64,000 nt of DNA from Lysobacter arenosi (GTDB lineage Bacteria; Pseudomonadota; Gammaproteobacteria; Xanthomonadales; Xanthomonadaceae), in NCBI RefSeq assembly GCF_016613475.2, contig NZ_CP071517.1, positions 310,001 through 374,000 on the forward strand, read 5' to 3'. Under the pieces are notes generated by a model. It worked only from the letters and a program-made list of their open reading frames with translations, searched no databases and was not told the DNA's origin. The first letter of the stretch is position 1. The number at the start of each line of letters is the position of its first letter. The position numbers were made by a program, and so were the translations under genes. This document shows, piece by piece, positions 46,344 to 54,022 of the stretch.

Positions 46344-46492
46344 GCGTCGATCATGCCGGTCGCTGTCTCGGTACTTGATGGCGGTTAACGGAATGATCGT
46401 GGCGGAGCGGCCGCGAGGCAAGGAGGAAACCTTCAGGTTGGCGCCACCGCGACGCAATGGTCCGGATTCCCCCGTCAACGGCCCCAAAACGC

Positions 46493-46516
46493 AAAACGCC
46501 CCACGAGGGGGCGTTT
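46493..46516 (-). terminator. terminator of tRNA-Ser(CGA)
   Basis: Read leftward: AAACGCCCC stem pairing with GGGGCGTTT around a short loop, followed by TGCGTTTTGG. It lies ten bases past the tRNA 3' end. Confidence 0.8.
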
Positions 46517-46525
46517 GCGTGAATC

Positions 46526-46616
<91 letters not shown>

Positions 46617-46728
46617 GGGTAGTGCAGCGAGCCGGGAATTCTACGGGGCTTGCGCGCCGCCGGCAAGCACCACGGAGTGCGGCGACCGGCCGGCTACACT
46701 ATCGCTCCCCTGAACGAACGGCGACGTC

Positions 46729-47136
46729 ATGTCCGAAATCCTGGTCCCGGTGTCCTTTGGCGAACTGCTCGACAAGATCGCGATCCTGCAGATCAAGTCC
46801 GAGCGCATGAGCGACCCCGCCAAGCTGGCCAATGTCCGCAACGAACTGTCGGCACTGGAGAAGACCTGGATGGCGCATCCGGCCGCCGGCAACGACATCG
46901 CCCGCCTGCGCGCCGAGCTGAAGGCGGTCAACGAGCGCCTGTGGGTGATCGAGGACGACATCCGCATCAAGGAGAAGGCGCAGGCCTTCGATGACGAGTT
47001 CGTGCGCCTCGCCCGCAGCGTCTACTTCGAGAACGACGAGCGCGCGCGCATCAAGAAGGACATCAACCTCGCCCTGGGTTCGTCGTACGTCGAAGAGAAG
47101 TCGTACGAGGACTACAAGACCGGCGCGGCACCCTGA
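46729..47136 (+). CDS. uncharacterised DUF6165-like protein in LPS-core neighbourhood
   Basis: A 135-residue soluble protein. It is rich in charged helices (GELLDKIAILQIKSERM, NELSALEKTW, RLRAELKAVNERLWVIEDDIRIKEK) and ends with a conserved-looking FVRLARSVYFENDERARIKKDINLALGS. I recognise this as the family called DUF6165, with moderate certainty and no known function. It is found beside lipopolysaccharide sugar-transfer genes, as here (heptosyltransferase and Kdo kinase just downstream). No catalytic motif is obvious. The ATG at 46729 is the only sensible start; no strong binding site. Confidence 0.75.
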   Translation: MSEILVPVSFGELLDKIAILQIKSERMSDPAKLANVRNELSALEKTWMAHPAAGNDIARLRAELKAVNERLWVIEDDIRIKEKAQAFDDEFVRLARSVYFENDERARIKKDINLALGSSYVEEKSYEDYKTGAAP

Positions 47137-47168
47137 GCCGGTCCCTGCGCGAATCAGGTTGATCGAAG

Positions 47169-47519
47169 TCAGGTGGCCAGCGCGTACGCGGCCACCGCGA
47201 ACGACAGCGCCGCCACCGTGGCGGCGACCGCCGCGGCGATCTGCACCCGCATGAGGCGTTGATCCTGCAGCGCCTGCCGCTGGCGCAGCTCGACGATGGT
47301 GCGCTCCAGTTCCAGCGACGCCTGCTTGAGCGCGGTGAGGGTCATTTCCATTTCGGCGGCCAGGGTCTTGATCGCCTGATGGTTCTGGTCGACCGCGTCC
47401 TGCAGCTCGCGGATCTGCTGCGGGATCTGGGTCGGCTCCTTGCCGCGGGTGAACATCGGCCTGGCCGCGCGGATCAGTTCCGGCAGCAGCGGTGCGACCA
47501 CGGTGAACCAGGCGGCCAT
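47169..47519 (-). CDS. small coiled-coil membrane protein, function unknown
   Basis: A 116-residue protein I do not recognise. It has a weakly hydrophobic start (MAAWFTVVAPLLPELI), then a predicted coiled coil at about 35-88 (IRELQDAVDQNHQAIKTLA and LKQASLELERTIVELRQRQ), and a C-terminal TM helix (VQIAAAVAATVAALSFAVAAY), so it is tail-anchored with the coil in the cytoplasm or bundled. Its ATG overlaps the heptosyltransferase stop by one base (TGATG), arguing for coupled translation and a shared task. It could be a scaffold for LPS-core enzymes; that is a guess. Confidence 0.75.
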   Translation of the reverse strand: MAAWFTVVAPLLPELIRAARPMFTRGKEPTQIPQQIRELQDAVDQNHQAIKTLAAEMEMTLTALKQASLELERTIVELRQRQALQDQRLMRVQIAAAVAATVAALSFAVAAYALAT

Positions 47520-48616
47520 CACGACGTCTCCGTGCTTGCATTGGCCGCGTGCGGCGGCAGGTGATCGGCGCAGTAGCGCTCGAAGGCGGCGATCGCATCG
47601 TCGACCGTGACCAGGTCCATGACGCCGTCGTGCTCGATCTTGGTGCCCCAGCGCAACTCCGCCGCCGGCTTGCCCAGGTACTTGCGCGCGGCGTCATCGT
47701 AGCGGTCGGCACAGTAGCTGCGATCGCTGTAGGGGCCGCTGCGCGCCGGGTTGCTGGCCGCGTGCAGGCCCAGCACCTTGGTGCCCATCGCGTTGGCGAT
47801 GTGCATGGGACCCGAATCCGGCGTCACCAGCAACTGGCCGCGTTCGAGCAGCGCGGGCAGCTGCTTGAGCGTGTCCTTGCCGACAAGGTCGAGCGCGGGC
47901 TGTTGCATCGCGGCCAGGATCGCGTCGCTGGTCTGCCGCTCCAGTTCGCTGCGGCCACCGCACAGCACCACCCGCCAGCCGCGCGCGACGGCATGGTCGG
48001 CCAGCGCGGCGTGCCGCTCCGGGCGCCAGTTGCGCAGGGCGTGGCTGGAGCAGGGCGAAACCAGCATCGTCGGCTTGCCATCCTGCGGCCATTGTTCGCG
48101 CGCCCACTGCCTCGCCTCGTCGGGCACCGGCAGGTCCCAGCGCACCCGGTCCTGATGAAGGCCAAGCGGCTCGCAGAAACTGCCGATCGCGTCGAGTACA
48201 TGGATGCCCGGGCGGTCGGGGATGCGTTCGTTGACGAACAAACCGTGCAGGTCTTTCGAACGCGAGCGGTCGTAGCCGATCCGTCGCTTCGCCGGGATGA
48301 AGGCCGACAGCAGGTTGGCGCGTGCGGCGACCTGCATCTGCAGCAACACGTCGAAGCGGCGCTGAGCGCCAAGGCGCTGGCGCAGTTCACGGTGCAGCGC
48401 GCGCATGCCGGCCAGGCCGGTCTTCTTGTCGTACTCGACGAAGTCGACGCCGGGCAGGCCGGCCAGCAGGCGATGTTCGCCCTTGCCGATGATCCAGGTC
48501 AGGCGCACCTGCGGCCACGCCGCCTGCAAGGTGCGCACCAGCGCCACGACGTGGGTGACGTCGCCCAGCGCCGACAGGCGCAGCAGGCAAATCGATGCGG
48601 GAGCGGCGACCTTCAT
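47519..48616 (-). CDS. glycosyltransferase family 9 (heptosyltransferase-like)
   Basis: A 365-residue GT9 enzyme of the lipopolysaccharide core, cytoplasmic face. It starts ICLLRLSALGDVTHVVALVRTL, the GT9 hallmark, and carries RIGYDRSRSKDLHGLFV, the PTMLVSPCSSHALRNWRPERHAALADHAV acceptor-side segment and LLVTPDSGPMHIANAMGTKVLGLHAASNP in the nucleotide-sugar half. The closest types are WaaC/WaaF heptosyltransferases; the exact sugar is not certain. It is divergent from the Kdo kinase gene by 159 bases and coupled to the small coiled-coil gene. Confidence 0.9.
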   Translation of the reverse strand: MKVAAPASICLLRLSALGDVTHVVALVRTLQAAWPQVRLTWIIGKGEHRLLAGLPGVDFVEYDKKTGLAGMRALHRELRQRLGAQRRFDVLLQMQVAARANLLSAFIPAKRRIGYDRSRSKDLHGLFVNERIPDRPGIHVLDAIGSFCEPLGLHQDRVRWDLPVPDEARQWAREQWPQDGKPTMLVSPCSSHALRNWRPERHAALADHAVARGWRVVLCGGRSELERQTSDAILAAMQQPALDLVGKDTLKQLPALLERGQLLVTPDSGPMHIANAMGTKVLGLHAASNPARSGPYSDRSYCADRYDDAARKYLGKPAAELRWGTKIEHDGVMDLVTVDDAIAAFERYCADHLPPHAANASTETS

Positions 48617-48689
48617 ACGCCCAGCGTCCCAGCCGAAGCGGCAAACCGCAGGCCGGGCCGGTTCGGGCCGCGGGCAGATTCGTGCTTCA

Positions 48690-48704
48690 CTGTCGCGTCG
48701 ACAG
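48690..48704. other. palindrome in the GT9-kdkA divergent gap
   Basis: CTGTCG-CGT-CGACAG, a perfect 6-base inverted repeat about midway between the divergent starts at 48616 and 48776. It may be a shared operator; no other support. Confidence 0.3.
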
Positions 48705-48775
48705 AGGCCGGGGACCAACTGCATGCGGTGCGTGAAGGCAGATTGCTGGGCACGTGAATTGCTAGACTCCGGGGA

Positions 48776-49525
48776 ATGACGGGGTTCGATGCTACCGAAG
48801 AGTTGACGCCGTTCCGCGACGACAGCGGATTCGGAGCCATTCTGTTCGACCGCAACCGGGTGCGGCAAGCTAGTCCGGAGTGGTTCGTGCCGTCGTTCTG
48901 GGAGCAGCGCGCGCGCCCGGTGGAGAGCGGCGGACGCGGCGGCGCCTGGTTCATCGACGCGCCATTCGGCCCGGCGTTGTTGCGGCGCTACCTGCGCGGC
49001 GGCATGGCCGCGCGCGTCAGCCGCGACCGCTACTGGTGGCAGGGCGCCGGCAGTACCCGCAGCTTCGCCGAGTTCCGCCTGACCCGCACGATGGCCGAAA
49101 AGGGCGTGCCGGTGCCGCGTCCGATCGCCGCCTGCTATCGCCGCGACGGCATGTTCTACCGCGCCGCGATCCTGCTCGAACGCCTGGATGACGTGCGCAG
49201 CCTGGCCGACCGGGCCGCGGTCGCCGGCGACGGCGCTCCGTGGGAAGAGGCCGGCCGGCTGATCGCGCGCGCCCATCGCGCCGGTCTCGACCATGCCGAC
49301 CTCAACGCCCACAACCTTTTGTTCACCACCACCGGTAGAGGCTGGATCATCGACCTCGACCGCGGCCGCATGCGCATTCCCGCCACCGGCTGGCGCGAAC
49401 GCAATCTCGCCCGCCTCAAGAGGTCGCTGCTGAAGCTGCGCGGCAACCGCAGCGCCGAAGAGGTGGAGCGCGATTTCGGCCGTCTGCGCGAGGCCTACGA
49501 TCGCGCCTGGGACCGAGGCTACTGA
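48776..49525 (+). CDS. kdkA: 3-deoxy-D-manno-octulosonic acid kinase
   Basis: Phosphorylates the first Kdo residue of lipid A-Kdo at position 4, an inner-membrane-associated step. The 249-residue kinase-fold protein has the N-lobe [24 protein letters not shown] and [26 protein letters not shown], the catalytic loop [11 protein letters not shown] and the metal-binding DLDRGR (a DFG counterpart). FWEQ near residue 41 is a further KdkA mark. In this family a single Kdo is phosphorylated. The ATG at 48776 follows CGGGGA. A metallo-hydrolase begins two bases after the stop. Confidence 0.94.
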   Translation: MTGFDATEELTPFRDDSGFGAILFDRNRVRQASPEWFVPSFWEQRARPVESGGRGGAWFIDAPFGPALLRRYLRGGMAARVSRDRYWWQGAGSTRSFAEFRLTRTMAEKGVPVPRPIAACYRRDGMFYRAAILLERLDDVRSLADRAAVAGDGAPWEEAGRLIARAHRAGLDHADLNAHNLLFTTTGRGWIIDLDRGRMRIPATGWRERNLARLKRSLLKLRGNRSAEEVERDFGRLREAYDRAWDRGY

Positions 49526-49527
49526 GC

Positions 49528-50298
49528 ATGGCCTTAGCGAACACAAGCTGGCAGCTGCGCCTGCACGGAGTCGGCAATGCGTCGGCGGTCGAGCTCGGCT
49601 CGGCCATGGCGACCATCGAGCGCAACGGCGTGCCGTGGCTGACCATCGACTGCGGCGGCGAAGGCCTGACCGCTTACCAGGCCTACTACGGCGATGCGCC
49701 GCAGGCGCTGTACATCACCCATACCCACCTCGACCATGTCGCCGGTTTCGAGCGTCTGTTCGTATCCAGTTACTTCGACCCGGATCGCCGCGGCCGGATC
49801 CGCCTGTACGTGCCGGCAACGGTGCTGCCGCTGCTGCACCAGCGCGTCGGCGACTACCCCAATGCGCTGGCCGAGGGCGGGGTGAATTTCTGGGATGCCT
49901 TCCAGGTCATTCCCGTCGGTGGTTCGTTCTGGCACGACGGCGTTCGGCTGGAAGTGTTCCCCACGCGCCATCACTGGCCCGAGACCGCCTACGGCCTGCG
50001 CCTGCACGGCAGCGTGGTGTGGACCGGCGACACCCGGCCGATCCCGGAGATGCTGGCGCGCTATGCCGACGCCGGCGAACTGATCGCGCACGACTGCGCG
50101 TTGCAGGGCAATCCTTCGCACAGCGGCATCGAGGATCTCGAGCGCGAGTACCCGCCGGCCTTGCTCGATCGCTGCCTGCTGTACCACTACGGCAACCGCG
50201 AGGAGGGCGAGGTCCTCGCCGCGCGCGGTTACCGCGTCGCCCATCCCGGCCAGGTCGTGGCGCTGGCCGAGCCGACGGCCATGCAGGTGGAGGCGTGA
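49528..50298 (+). CDS. MBL-fold metallo-hydrolase
   Basis: A 256-residue metallo-beta-lactamase-fold hydrolase with the metal motif HTHLDH (65-70), WTGDTRPIPEM, LIAHDCALQGNPSHSGIEDLE and a late LLYHYGNREEGEV. This is the RNase Z/ElaC-like subgroup layout, but too short and lacking an exosite arm, so the substrate is unknown. It begins two bases after kdkA and its stop shares one base with the moaA start (TGATG), so it is translated with the molybdopterin genes. Whether it serves them or the LPS kinase is open. Confidence 0.85.
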   Translation: MALANTSWQLRLHGVGNASAVELGSAMATIERNGVPWLTIDCGGEGLTAYQAYYGDAPQALYITHTHLDHVAGFERLFVSSYFDPDRRGRIRLYVPATVLPLLHQRVGDYPNALAEGGVNFWDAFQVIPVGGSFWHDGVRLEVFPTRHHWPETAYGLRLHGSVVWTGDTRPIPEMLARYADAGELIAHDCALQGNPSHSGIEDLEREYPPALLDRCLLYHYGNREEGEVLAARGYRVAHPGQVVALAEPTAMQVEA

Positions 50299-51320
50299 TG
50301 AGCGCCGTGCCGGCCACCTCGCCGCTGCCGCTCGATCTGCGCGCGCGGCCGCTGCACGATCTGCGCCTGTCGGTGATCGAGGCCTGCAACTTCCGTTGCC
50401 CGTACTGCATGCCGGCCGATCGCGTGCCGGACGATTACGGTTTCGACTCGGCATCGCGGCTGTCCTTCGACGAGATCGAGACGCTGGTGCGCGGATGCGT
50501 CGCGCTGGGCGTCAACAAACTGCGCCTGACCGGTGGCGAACCGCTGCTGCGCAAGCGCTTGCCGCAGCTGGTGGAGCGGCTTGCCGCCATCAACGGCCTG
50601 CAAGACATCGCGCTGACCACCAACGGTTCGCTGCTGGCCGCGCAGGCGCGGGCATTGCGCGATGCCGGACTGGGCCGGATCACCGTCAGCCTCGATGCGA
50701 TCGACCCGCAGCGTTTCAGCCAGATGAGCGGTGGCCGCGGCGACATCGCCGACGTGCTGGCGGGCATCGAGGCGGCGCAGGCGGCGGGGTTTGCTTCGAT
50801 CAAGCTCAACTGCGTCGTCGAGCGCGGCATCAACGACGACCAGGTGCTGCCGCTGCTCGAACGTTTCCGTGGCAGCGGCCATGTGCTGCGTTTCATCGAG
50901 TACATGGACGTGGGCACCTGCAACGGCTGGGTGCGCGATCGCGTCGTGCCCTCGGCGGAGCTGCGCGATCGCATCGCGGCGCGCTGGCCATTGCGCGCGC
51001 TGGAGGCGAACTACCGGGGCGAGGTGGCCTCGCGTTACGCGTTCGCCGATGGCCAGGGCGAGGTCGGATTTGTCAGTTCGGTCAGCGAGCCGTTCTGCGG
51101 CGACTGCCATCGCGCCCGCGTGTCGGCGGACGGCAAGCTTTACACCTGCCTGTTCGCCGGCGACGGCCACGACCTGCGCCCGGCGCTGGCGCAGGGCGAG
51201 TCGGCACTGCGCGATCGCGTGGCGGAACTGTGGTCCAACCGCGGCGATCGTTACAGCGAACTGCGTGGCGCCAGTGGCACCTCGCGCCGGCATGTCGAGA
51301 TGTATCTCATCGGCGGTTGA
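50298..51320 (+). CDS. moaA: GTP 3',8-cyclase MoaA
   Basis: Radical-SAM enzyme that, with MoaC, converts GTP to cyclic pyranopterin monophosphate. The 340-residue protein has the N-terminal 4Fe-4S triad Cys30, Cys34, Cys37 (EACNFRCPYC), RLTGGEPLLR, a second cluster in EPFCGDCHRARVSADGKLYTC, and ends in the required GG (MYLIGG). Start by one-base overlap with the metallo-hydrolase stop; the longer frame upstream lies inside that gene. moaC starts at the very next base after the stop. Confidence 0.96.
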   Translation: MSAVPATSPLPLDLRARPLHDLRLSVIEACNFRCPYCMPADRVPDDYGFDSASRLSFDEIETLVRGCVALGVNKLRLTGGEPLLRKRLPQLVERLAAINGLQDIALTTNGSLLAAQARALRDAGLGRITVSLDAIDPQRFSQMSGGRGDIADVLAGIEAAQAAGFASIKLNCVVERGINDDQVLPLLERFRGSGHVLRFIEYMDVGTCNGWVRDRVVPSAELRDRIAARWPLRALEANYRGEVASRYAFADGQGEVGFVSSVSEPFCGDCHRARVSADGKLYTCLFAGDGHDLRPALAQGESALRDRVAELWSNRGDRYSELRGASGTSRRHVEMYLIGG

Positions 51321-51821
51321 ATGAAAGCCAGCAACAAATCCAAGTCCAGGCAGCTCACCCACATCGACCCGGACGGGCGTCCGGCCATGGTCGACGTCTC
51401 CGCAAAGGCGGTCACCGCGCGTGAGGCGCGGGCCGAATGCAAGGTGCGCTTTCCGGCACCGGTGGCGACGCAGTTGCGAGCCTCGGGACTCAAGAGCGCC
51501 AAGGGCGGCATCGTCGACACGGCGATCATCGCCGGTACGATGGCGGTCAAGCGCACGCACGAGCTGATCCCGTTCTGCCACCCGTTGCCGATCGACGGCT
51601 GCCGCATCGCCATCGACTGGGACGGTGCGACGACGCTGCGCATCGAATGTGCCGTGCGCACGACGCACCGCACCGGCGTGGAGATGGAAGCGCTGACCGG
51701 TGCGACCGTGGCGGCGCTGACGGTGTACGACATGTGCAAGGCGTTGTCGCATGCGATCGTGCTGGGCCCGGCACGGGTGCTCGGCAAGCGCGGCGGCCGC
51801 CACGACTTCGGAGCGACCTGA
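51321..51821 (+). CDS. moaC: cyclic pyranopterin monophosphate synthase MoaC
   Basis: Second enzyme of molybdopterin synthesis, a hexamer. The 166-residue protein carries [59 protein letters not shown] and [23 protein letters not shown]; the lysine and histidine motifs of the active site are intact. It abuts moaA without a gap and overlaps moaD by one base. Confidence 0.96.
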   Translation: MKASNKSKSRQLTHIDPDGRPAMVDVSAKAVTAREARAECKVRFPAPVATQLRASGLKSAKGGIVDTAIIAGTMAVKRTHELIPFCHPLPIDGCRIAIDWDGATTLRIECAVRTTHRTGVEMEALTGATVAALTVYDMCKALSHAIVLGPARVLGKRGGRHDFGAT

Positions 51822-52060
51822 TGGCCCTGGCCACCGTCCTGTATTTCGCCAGCCTGCGTGACGCCGCCGGCGTCGCCAGCGAACCGGTCGACGCCGATGG
51901 CGATCTGAGCGGACTCTACGAGCTGTTGCGCACGCGCCACGGCTTCGCCTTGCCGCGCGAGCGCCTGCGCGTCGCCGTCGATGGCGAGTTCGCGCGCTGG
52001 GACCAGCCGGTCCGCGCCGGCAGCGAGATTGCCTTCATCCCGCCGGTCAGCGGCGGCTGA
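51821..52060 (+). CDS. moaD: molybdopterin synthase sulfur-carrier subunit MoaD
   Basis: A 79-residue beta-grasp ubiquitin-like protein carrying sulfur as a C-terminal thiocarboxylate. It ends FIPPVSGG, the diglycine needed for activation, and begins VLYFASLRDAAG, as MoaD usually does. The ATG overlaps the moaC stop by one base; the long frame upstream is inside moaC and not real. The activating enzyme MoeB is not in the window. Confidence 0.95.
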   Translation: MALATVLYFASLRDAAGVASEPVDADGDLSGLYELLRTRHGFALPRERLRVAVDGEFARWDQPVRAGSEIAFIPPVSGG

Positions 52061-52080
52061 GCCCCCACAGCAGTTACGAC

Positions 52081-52506
52081 ATGACGAAGCATTTCAGCCT
52101 TTCCGATACTCCCTTCGACACCGCAAGCGAGCGCGCGAAGCTGCTCGATGATCGCGTCGGTGGTTTTGCCAGCTTCGAGGGCTGGGTGCGCGATCACAAC
52201 GACGGCCGGCCCGTGCACGGGCTGCGATACGAGGCCTACGCCGCACTGGCCGAGGCCGAAGGCGAGCGCGTGCTGACCGAGGCACTGTCGAAGTTCGACA
52301 TCCTCGACGCGCGCTGCGTGCACCGCGTCGGTGACCTCGCGATTGGTGAACTGGCGGTGTGGGTGGGCGTCAGCGCCGCGCATCGCGACGCGGCCTTTGC
52401 CGCCTGCCGTTTCGTGATCGACGAGGTCAAGTCGCGCGTGCCGATCTGGAAGCATGAGCGCTATGCCGACGGCGACGCCGGCTGGCTGCACCCACACCAG
52501 ACGTAG
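52081..52506 (+). CDS. moaE: molybdopterin synthase catalytic subunit MoaE
   Basis: Inserts two sulfurs into cyclic pyranopterin monophosphate together with MoaD. The 141-residue protein has the family segments GGFASFEGWVRDHNDGRPVHGLRYEAY, HRVGDLAIGELAVWVGVSAAHRDAAF and the catalytic lysine pair in DEVKSRVPIWKHERYADG. It follows moaD by 20 bases. moaB/mogA, moeA and mobA are not in this window. Confidence 0.96.
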   Translation: MTKHFSLSDTPFDTASERAKLLDDRVGGFASFEGWVRDHNDGRPVHGLRYEAYAALAEAEGERVLTEALSKFDILDARCVHRVGDLAIGELAVWVGVSAAHRDAAFAACRFVIDEVKSRVPIWKHERYADGDAGWLHPHQT

Positions 52507-52537
52507 CCGTCCAGCAACTCGTCATGGAGCCATCGCA

Positions 52538-53554
52538 ATGATCCGACCCGTCGTGCTTTCGCTGTCGCTTGCGCTGGCGCTGTCACCAGGGATGATCCCG
52601 GCCGCAGGCTCGACCGAGTTGCTGGTGGGCAACAAGTCGGCCGACACGGTCTGGCGCCTGTCCACCGATGACGGACGCAAGCTCGGCGAGTTCGCGACCG
52701 GACAGGGTCCGCACGAGATCGTCGTCAGCAGCGATGGCCGCACCGCACTGGTCAGCAACTACGGTTCGCAGTCGCCGGGCAGCAGCCTCAGCGTGCTCGA
52801 CCTGGCAGGTGGTGGCGCCGCGCGCAGCATCGATCTTGGCGACAACACCCGTCCCCATGGCATGCGCCTGATGCCGGGCAACAAGCGGGCCGTCGTCACC
52901 ACCGAGGGCTCGCGCAAGCTGCTTGTCGTCGATATCGAAAAGGCCAAGGTGGACTCCGCGATCGACCTGGGCGAGGGCAGGGGGCACATGGTGGCCCTCT
53001 CCGTAGATGGCGCGACCGCCTACGTCACCAAGATCGATGCCGGCACCGTCAGTCGTGTCGATCTCAAGGCCGGACGCAAGACGCACGAGGTTGCAGCAGG
53101 CGCCGGCGCCGAAGGCGTTGCAGTGCATCCGCGCAGCGGCGAGGTCTGGGTGAGCAACCGCGAGGCGGGGACGGTCACCGTGCACGATCCGGCGACGCTG
53201 GCCGTGCGCGCCACCGTGCCCAGCCCGGGTTTCCCGATCCGGGTCGTGTTCACCGCCGACGGCCGCCACGCGCTGGCGACCAACGCCCGCGCCGCGACGC
53301 TGTCGGTGATCGACGTCGAAGGCAAGCGCGTCATCCAAACCGTCGATCTGTCGCGCAAAGGCGCGCAGTACAGCCAGACCATGCTCGGCCGCGCGGCGTT
53401 GCCGATCGGCGTGATCGCCGACCCGTCGGGCAAGCGCGTGTACGTGGCAATCAGCGGCGGCGACGAGATCGCGGTGGTCGATACCGCGCGCTGGCAGGTC
53501 GTCGGGCAGTGGAAGACCGGGCGCGAGCCCGATGCGCTGGGCGTGGTGCCCTGA
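52538..53554 (+). CDS. YncE-like periplasmic beta-propeller protein
   Basis: A 338-residue exported protein: signal peptide to about residue 24 (VVLSLSLALALSPGMIPAAG), then about seven repeats of 40-45 residues with the YVTN pattern (PHEIVVSSDGRTALVSN, GHMVALSVDGATAYVTK, EGVAVHPRSGEVWVSN, IRVVFTADGRHALATN). This is the seven-bladed propeller of the YncE/cytochrome cd1-like family, often seen next to metal or redox systems. Ligand unknown. Start by ATG at 52538 with TGGAG upstream; 31 bases after moaE, so possibly in the same transcript. Confidence 0.85.
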   Translation: MIRPVVLSLSLALALSPGMIPAAGSTELLVGNKSADTVWRLSTDDGRKLGEFATGQGPHEIVVSSDGRTALVSNYGSQSPGSSLSVLDLAGGGAARSIDLGDNTRPHGMRLMPGNKRAVVTTEGSRKLLVVDIEKAKVDSAIDLGEGRGHMVALSVDGATAYVTKIDAGTVSRVDLKAGRKTHEVAAGAGAEGVAVHPRSGEVWVSNREAGTVTVHDPATLAVRATVPSPGFPIRVVFTADGRHALATNARAATLSVIDVEGKRVIQTVDLSRKGAQYSQTMLGRAALPIGVIADPSGKRVYVAISGGDEIAVVDTARWQVVGQWKTGREPDALGVVP

Positions 53555-53591
53555 GCCTGCGCAGGGCGGGGGCAGCGCCACAAAAGGCGAT

Positions 53592-53693
53592 GGCCCCGCC
53601 GGCTGACCTCGGCACCCGCATCAGTCAATACCGTTGCTGCCTTCCGGCCCTGGCGGAGTTTTCGACCTAGCGTCGCGAGGGGCCGACGGGGCC
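53592..53693 (-). ncRNA. ffs: signal recognition particle RNA (4.5S type)
   Basis: About 102 nt read leftward. The ends pair (GGCCCCGTCGGC with GCCGGCGGGGCC with one mismatch on each arm), and the apical hairpin holds the conserved Ffh-binding sequence CCAGGGCCGGAAGGCAGCAACGG (split here as CCAGGGCCGGAAG and GCAGCAACGG), with the GGAA tetraloop. Ends are placed by the pairing and may be off by a few bases. It guides ribosomes with membrane-protein nascent chains to FtsY. Confidence 0.92.
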
Positions 53694-53711
53694 ACCATAG
53701 AGACTTTCATC

Positions 53712-53740
53712 AAAAGCCCCGCGTTGGCGGCGGGGCTTTT
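53712..53740 (-). terminator. terminator of tRNA-Ser(GGA)
   Basis: Read leftward: AAAAGCCCCGC/GCGGGGCTTTT with a short loop and TTTT tail; an A-run on the opposite side. It separates the tRNA from the SRP RNA gene. Confidence 0.88.
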
Positions 53741-53779
53741 CCCACACTTGCTGTAAACACTACTTTGAAGCTGGGAAGC

Positions 53780-53870
53780 TGGCGGAGAGAGGGGGATTCG
53801 AACCCCCGAAGCGCGGTTTAGACGCTTACACACTTTCCAGGCGTGCTCCTTCAACCACTCGGACACCTCT
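53780..53870 (-). tRNA. tRNA-Ser (anticodon GGA)
   Basis: 91 nt class II tRNA with CCA: acceptor GGAGAGG/CTCTCC region, anticodon stem CACGC/GTGTG around CTGGAAA with GGA, long variable arm. Its near-identical T-arm and acceptor match tRNA-Ser(CGA) at 46526. An ATG-led frame through this gene is not coding. Confidence 0.95.
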
Positions 53871-54022
53871 CCGCACCTGAACCTGCTTCATCCCCTGAAC
53901 GCGGCATCCAGCCGTTTTGCAGGGGTCGCAGATTCTAGCCGTCGGCGGTCCCCGGGACAAGCGCGACGGTCGGGCGCCGCGCCAGTCGCGGTGCGCGCGA
54001 CTGGGCATGGCAGAATGTGGCC

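Noticed and set aside
53621..53866. Small leftward ORF between ffs and dnaX
   Set aside because: It is the translation of tRNA-Ser(GGA) and part of the SRP RNA gene.
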